Part shown: in pieces, positions 6,578-9,856 of the stretch | How positions within the stretch are numbered: position 1 is the first letter of the stretch | Layout of the letters: the number at the start of each line of letters is the position of its first letter | Source: Candidatus Zixiibacteriota bacterium | GTDB taxonomy: Bacteria; Zixibacteria; MSB-5A5; JAABVY01; JAHJOQ01 | Reading direction: 5' to 3' | Assembly: GCA_030631455.1 (NCBI GenBank) | Contig: DAOVLC010000025.1 | Span: 1 to 9,856, forward strand | Length of the DNA stretch: 9,856 nucleotides | Made by a program: the position numbers and the translations under genes | The notes under the pieces: generated by a model | Told to the model about the DNA's origin: nothing | Database searches by the model: none | What the model saw: the letters and a program-made list of their open reading frames with translations, nothing else

Positions 6578-9500
6578 ATGACCAACGGGAAAAGGGCTAT
6601 TTGCTTAGTCGGAGCTATCACCTTGATGCTAAGCTTCGGATCGGCTCTGGCTGAAGAAGACAATCGCGGCGAGTATGTCACAAAGAAATCCAGCACATTC
6701 ATGACGGGTGACGAGGATTTCACCGGTAAGGTGAGCTATGGTACCGGTCCCTCTCGCCTTACTCCGAGAAGCGGGGTTGTCGCTCAGGCCGGAATCACAT
6801 GGTACGAGTACCAACACAACGGCTCCATAGGCCGACAGATCGTCGACTGCGGAACCCATCAGTACATCCATATAGTATGGATGCACTGGCCCGACGCTGA
6901 TGGCCCGAAACATATTGTCTACAACGCTTACGACCTCGCAGCCGGTAACTTCATTTGGAACGAAGTTGCGGGAGGCGGCAAAGAGATCTCAGGAACTAAT
7001 GGCGGCTATTCCACGATCGATGTGACATCGTGGGGCGCTGTTGTAGTAGGATATCATGAAGGTCCAATTTCGGATGCTTACGCTATCCGGGCGGACTGGG
7101 ACACATGGGTACCTCTTGCCTTTTTCGATCATCTCGGGGACGGCGCACCCGCTCCGCCCAACTGCGAGGGATGGGTCACTGGCAACTACGAGGCCACGGC
7201 CAAGTATATCTGGCCTGTAGTCGACTGGGACATGTATGGTGAGGACACGATCATCCATGTTATCTCAACAGAGGGACCACCCACGGGGGCGAACGTTGGT
7301 GAGATACAGACTATCGTCTACTACAGGAAAGTCAACGATGCATGGCCCATTTGTGGAACGGCAATCGACTCCATTTACAATATCTGCCCGGTTGTCCGAT
7401 CCGACACAACCAGCGACAAAGTCGCCATTGTCTGGCTGAAACCGATGTATTACGATGGTGATCCTAATGACCCGTGCGGATGGACCCAGTGGCAGAATGA
7501 CGTTGTATACCTTGAGTCCACCGACGGAGGTCTCTCGTTCATCAATCACACGGCTGCATTCACGAACGTTACGGACTACAGCCAGGGACACGCACTGGCA
7601 CCTGATCAAATAGTACATCAGGCCTACACCGACGTAACAACCCTGTATGATACTGAGGGATGCCTTCATATAGTGTGGAACACACCGCTCAGAGATCTAC
7701 TCGGTGACACGCCATGCGCTCCGCTGTATGCGACCAAAATATGGCACTGGGACGACTGCAATCAGTGCATTTCGCTCGTGTATGATGCCACTAGGCCTCG
7801 TTTCCACTGCCCACAGGGCGCATTCATGATGTCGACCGGTAAGATGAGTGTCTCTGAGTGTAACGTGAACGACAGCCTCAGGATATACGTCAGCTTCAGC
7901 CGCATGGGAGCTCACACATCTGCTGACGGCGACACGAACATCGATTGCTCCGACCCTGCCGATAATGGCAACTATGCCAACAGTGATATATTCATTACGG
8001 GTTCCACTAATGGCGGCCTTACATGGGGGCCATGTACCACAGCACCGATTTACATTGACACAACCGATGCCAACACGGGAGCGGTAGTGGCCGGTTCGGC
8101 GGTCAACGCCACAAATACATTTACTCCCGATTGCCTGCCCGGTGACTGTATGAGTGAGCACTGGGGTTCTATGGCCAAGTACATGATTGACTCCACGCAC
8201 ATAGTCTTCATTGAAGATCACGACGCCGGTGCGGGAATTCGCACCGATCCTCAGGAGGGTATGCTGACTGAGAATCCGGTTCAGTATATGTCGGGACTCT
8301 GCTTCTGGCCGGGAGGTGTCTGCGGAGCATCTGGAACTCCACAGGAGGTAAATGTCACAATCGCTCCGGAAGGTGAAGATGGCTGCACTGTGGCTGAAAC
8401 CGCTCAGTTCGATCTCACTTTGACGAACACCGGGAACCAGCCGATCTCATACGTCGCAGTTGCGGACTCACCGTGGGTTGCTCCTCAAAGTACCAGCGGA
8501 GCTATCGGCGTTGGCTGCAACAATAGTGCGATCCTGAGTTACACCGTGGGGCCATATTTAACCGAAGGGACTTACACTATTACGATCGCCATCACCATTA
8601 CGTGTGGTGAAATTGAGATTGTCATTGTGATCGTTATCCGTGTGACGGTGAAGTGCTTCCCACCTGAGTATGCAACCCTCTCGACTGCGTGCTGGTCCGT
8701 TGATGTCTGGAATGTTCCCCGTGTCGGAGGGGAAGGGACCGAGGGTCAGATGTACTGGTTCACTGAACAAATCCCGCTCATGTTCGACGAGGGACTGATA
8801 ATCACCTACGCTGAAGATACATGCGATACCTGGTTCTCAACCTTCGACGGTTCTGACTCCAACGCTGTCTTGAAGTCGCAAGGCCCGCTGACAATCGCGT
8901 CTTTCGGAACCTACGAGTACGCTCACGGACTCTGGTCGACTCAGGACGAGCAACTCATGGGTGAAGTAGAGCACTACCTGCCTACTCATCCCGACACATG
9001 TGTCCTGATCGAACGCATCAAGGTCTGTAATAACACCGAGTCAAATGTGACTATTCATCTCGGTGAAGCTATTGACTGGGATATTCCGGATGGTCAGGAT
9101 GGCTCGGAGAACCAGTGTGGTGCGGATGAAAGCAGACAGATGGTCTATCAGTACGGTCCTGCGGGAGCCCCCGAAGAGAACTACTACGGCGGCGCTTCGT
9201 TCTGTCATGACATTCCGGGTGCTATCGTGCTCGACAACGCGACCTGGGTCTACCCGAACAGCGGTTATCAAACTTGTGAGATCGGTGGACTCCTGGCGGG
9301 GCACACTGGGTTTGTGGCAGAATGCGCTGACAGCATGCAGGACAGGAACTCTGTCTACGTAATCGCTCAGAATGTTGAGCTGGAACCTGACTCATGCGTT
9401 GTCTACTGCAAGGTCAAGACCTCGAGTCTTACAGGTCTCGCTGACCTTCAGGCACTGATCGACAAAGGCAAGCAGTGGATTCAAGACCACGAACTCGATT

Positions 9501-9790
9501 GTCCGGGTTGCGTAGGAGGTCCGTGTGACACCGACATCGGCAATGCAAACGGCAGCACAGCAGAGCCGACGATTGACATTGACGATGTTGTGTACCTGAT
9601 AGCATACATCTTCTCAGGTGGACCACCCCCGATGCCTTATCCGTCAGCGTCAGGCGATGCGAACTGCAGTTGCGGATCTCCGGCAGTTGACATCGACGAT
9701 GTTGTGTATCTGATCGCGTACATTTTCTCAGACGGCCCTCCGCCATGTTCATGCGAGGAATGGGTAGCAGCTTGCGGCCCACTGCAATAA
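6578..9790 (+). CDS. Large secreted mosaic protein: Asp-box region, BACON-like domain, unassigned Cys-rich domain, dockerin doublet
   Basis: 1070 residues from the ATG at 6578. Residues 1-25 are a signal peptide ending FGSALA. Residues about 70-560 look like a beta-propeller of sialidase type: two Asp-boxes are visible, STDGGLSF (314-321) and STNGGLTW (476-483), and strands of the form IHIVWxxx recur (for example LHIVWNTP). Residues about 590-690 resemble a BACON/Ig-like domain (LTNTGNQPISYVAV, then SPWVAPQSTSG and EGTYTITIAI). Residues about 694-970 match no family I recognise. They are rich in Asp, Trp and Cys and include VERxKVCNNTESNVTIHLG-like and YVIAQNVELEPDSCVVYCKV strands. Residues 983-1057 are a dockerin-like doublet whose loops are 15 residues long instead of 12. 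About 40 cysteines suggest disulfides in an exported protein. No catalytic residues can be assigned. The start could instead be the ATG at 6560 (six more residues); AAGGGTG 6 bases before 6578 and the tighter signal peptide favour 6578. Confidence 0.85.
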   Translation: MTNGKRAICLVGAITLMLSFGSALAEEDNRGEYVTKKSSTFMTGDEDFTGKVSYGTGPSRLTPRSGVVAQAGITWYEYQHNGSIGRQIVDCGTHQYIHIVWMHWPDADGPKHIVYNAYDLAAGNFIWNEVAGGGKEISGTNGGYSTIDVTSWGAVVVGYHEGPISDAYAIRADWDTWVPLAFFDHLGDGAPAPPNCEGWVTGNYEATAKYIWPVVDWDMYGEDTIIHVISTEGPPTGANVGEIQTIVYYRKVNDAWPICGTAIDSIYNICPVVRSDTTSDKVAIVWLKPMYYDGDPNDPCGWTQWQNDVVYLESTDGGLSFINHTAAFTNVTDYSQGHALAPDQIVHQAYTDVTTLYDTEGCLHIVWNTPLRDLLGDTPCAPLYATKIWHWDDCNQCISLVYDATRPRFHCPQGAFMMSTGKMSVSECNVNDSLRIYVSFSRMGAHTSADGDTNIDCSDPADNGNYANSDIFITGSTNGGLTWGPCTTAPIYIDTTDANTGAVVAGSAVNATNTFTPDCLPGDCMSEHWGSMAKYMIDSTHIVFIEDHDAGAGIRTDPQEGMLTENPVQYMSGLCFWPGGVCGASGTPQEVNVTIAPEGEDGCTVAETAQFDLTLTNTGNQPISYVAVADSPWVAPQSTSGAIGVGCNNSAILSYTVGPYLTEGTYTITIAITITCGEIEIVIVIVIRVTVKCFPPEYATLSTACWSVDVWNVPRVGGEGTEGQMYWFTEQIPLMFDEGLIITYAEDTCDTWFSTFDGSDSNAVLKSQGPLTIASFGTYEYAHGLWSTQDEQLMGEVEHYLPTHPDTCVLIERIKVCNNTESNVTIHLGEAIDWDIPDGQDGSENQCGADESRQMVYQYGPAGAPEENYYGGASFCHDIPGAIVLDNATWVYPNSGYQTCEIGGLLAGHTGFVAECADSMQDRNSVYVIAQNVELEPDSCVVYCKVKTSSLTGLADLQALIDKGKQWIQDHELDCPGCVGGPCDTDIGNANGSTAEPTIDIDDVVYLIAYIFSGGPPPMPYPSASGDANCSCGSPAVDIDDVVYLIAYIFSDGPPPCSCEEWVAACGPLQ
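9572..9729 (+). repeat. Two dockerin-coding repeats at the end of the large secreted protein gene
   Basis: Two 44-base units at 9572-9615 and 9686-9729, 114 bases apart, match at 38 of 44 positions. Both encode DIDDVVYLIAYIFS; the only amino-acid change in the unit is the leading Ile versus Val. Each loop is 15 residues from first ligand to final Asp (for example DANCSCGSPAVDIDD), three longer than the canonical loops of the arylsulfotransferase-like protein. Confidence 0.85.
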
Positions 9791-9829
9791 TCATCGTTGA
9801 TCATTGCATGACTTAGTTCGAACTGAGTC
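9784..9829 (+). terminator. Tandem hairpins at the end of the large gene, possible terminator
   Basis: The first hairpin overlaps the stop codon: GCAATAATCA (9784-9793) pairs with TGATCATTGC (9798-9807) over a 4-base loop with one A-C mismatch. The second, GACTTAGT (9810-9817) with ACTGAGTC (9822-9829), closes on TCGA with one G-T wobble. Only two T bases follow, so intrinsic termination is weakly supported; RNA 3'-end protection is another possibility. Confidence 0.35.
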
Positions 9830-9856
9830 TTGCGGCAGACAAACAACTCCAAAGAA

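Noticed and set aside
7697..8221. 174-residue open frame on the minus strand inside the large gene
   Set aside because: It is antisense to a well-supported gene, has no recognisable domain, and is most simply explained as a shadow frame.
1304..9729. The four 44-base units as a CRISPR or mobile repeat
   Set aside because: They are in frame, encode a dockerin helix, differ mainly at silent positions and have no spacer pattern or flanking target duplication.
1..9856. A complete cellulosome-like locus
   Set aside because: There is no multi-cohesin scaffoldin, no glycoside hydrolase and no surface-layer anchor in the window; only the modules themselves are present.

Overview
The window looks like a chromosomal piece from an uncultured Gram-negative bacterium of the FCB group, most likely candidate phylum Zixibacteria or a close relative. 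That is inference from two things. Several secreted proteins end in dockerin-like doublets with the core DIDDVVYLIAYIF, and there is a DUF3078-type outer-membrane protein. There are no RNA genes, insertion sequences, CRISPR arrays or phage genes. Gene ends, ribosome-binding sites and codon use look ordinary throughout.

Layout, left to right. (1) The 3' part of a secreted arylsulfotransferase-like protein (2-1498, +), with an Ig-like spacer and a C-terminal dockerin doublet, is followed by a strong intrinsic terminator (1522-1557). (2) A convergent gene (1585-2451, -) encodes a small secreted protein with a cohesin-like domain and a dockerin-like doublet. A sigma70-like promoter candidate lies about 150 bases upstream. 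(3) A two-gene ABC transporter operon runs leftward: the ATPase (4362-5129) comes first, then a 546-residue ABC-2-type permease (2713-4353). Its promoter candidate at 5164-5191 fixes the ATPase start. (4) A divergent gene (5307-6230, +) encodes a DUF3078-like outer-membrane beta-barrel protein. (5) A 347-base leader region (6231-6577) holds a perfect 15-base palindrome, a good promoter and a tiny ORF behind a perfect Shine-Dalgarno. (6) A 1070-residue secreted mosaic protein (6578-9790, +) has an Asp-box propeller-like region, a BACON-like domain, an unassigned Cys-rich domain and a dockerin doublet with enlarged loops. Two adjacent hairpins follow its stop.

How the genes relate: three of the six proteins are exported or predicted to be exported and carry dockerin-like modules, and one of these also has a cohesin-like domain. 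A cell-surface or extracellular assembly based on cohesin-dockerin contacts is therefore possible. The dockerin doublets could equally be self-contained calcium-binding C-terminal caps. The ABC transporter has no visible substrate clue and may be unrelated. I see no clear-cut new defence, mobile or metabolic system. The most unusual material is the set of dockerin variants, the unassigned domain of the large protein and the leader in front of it.
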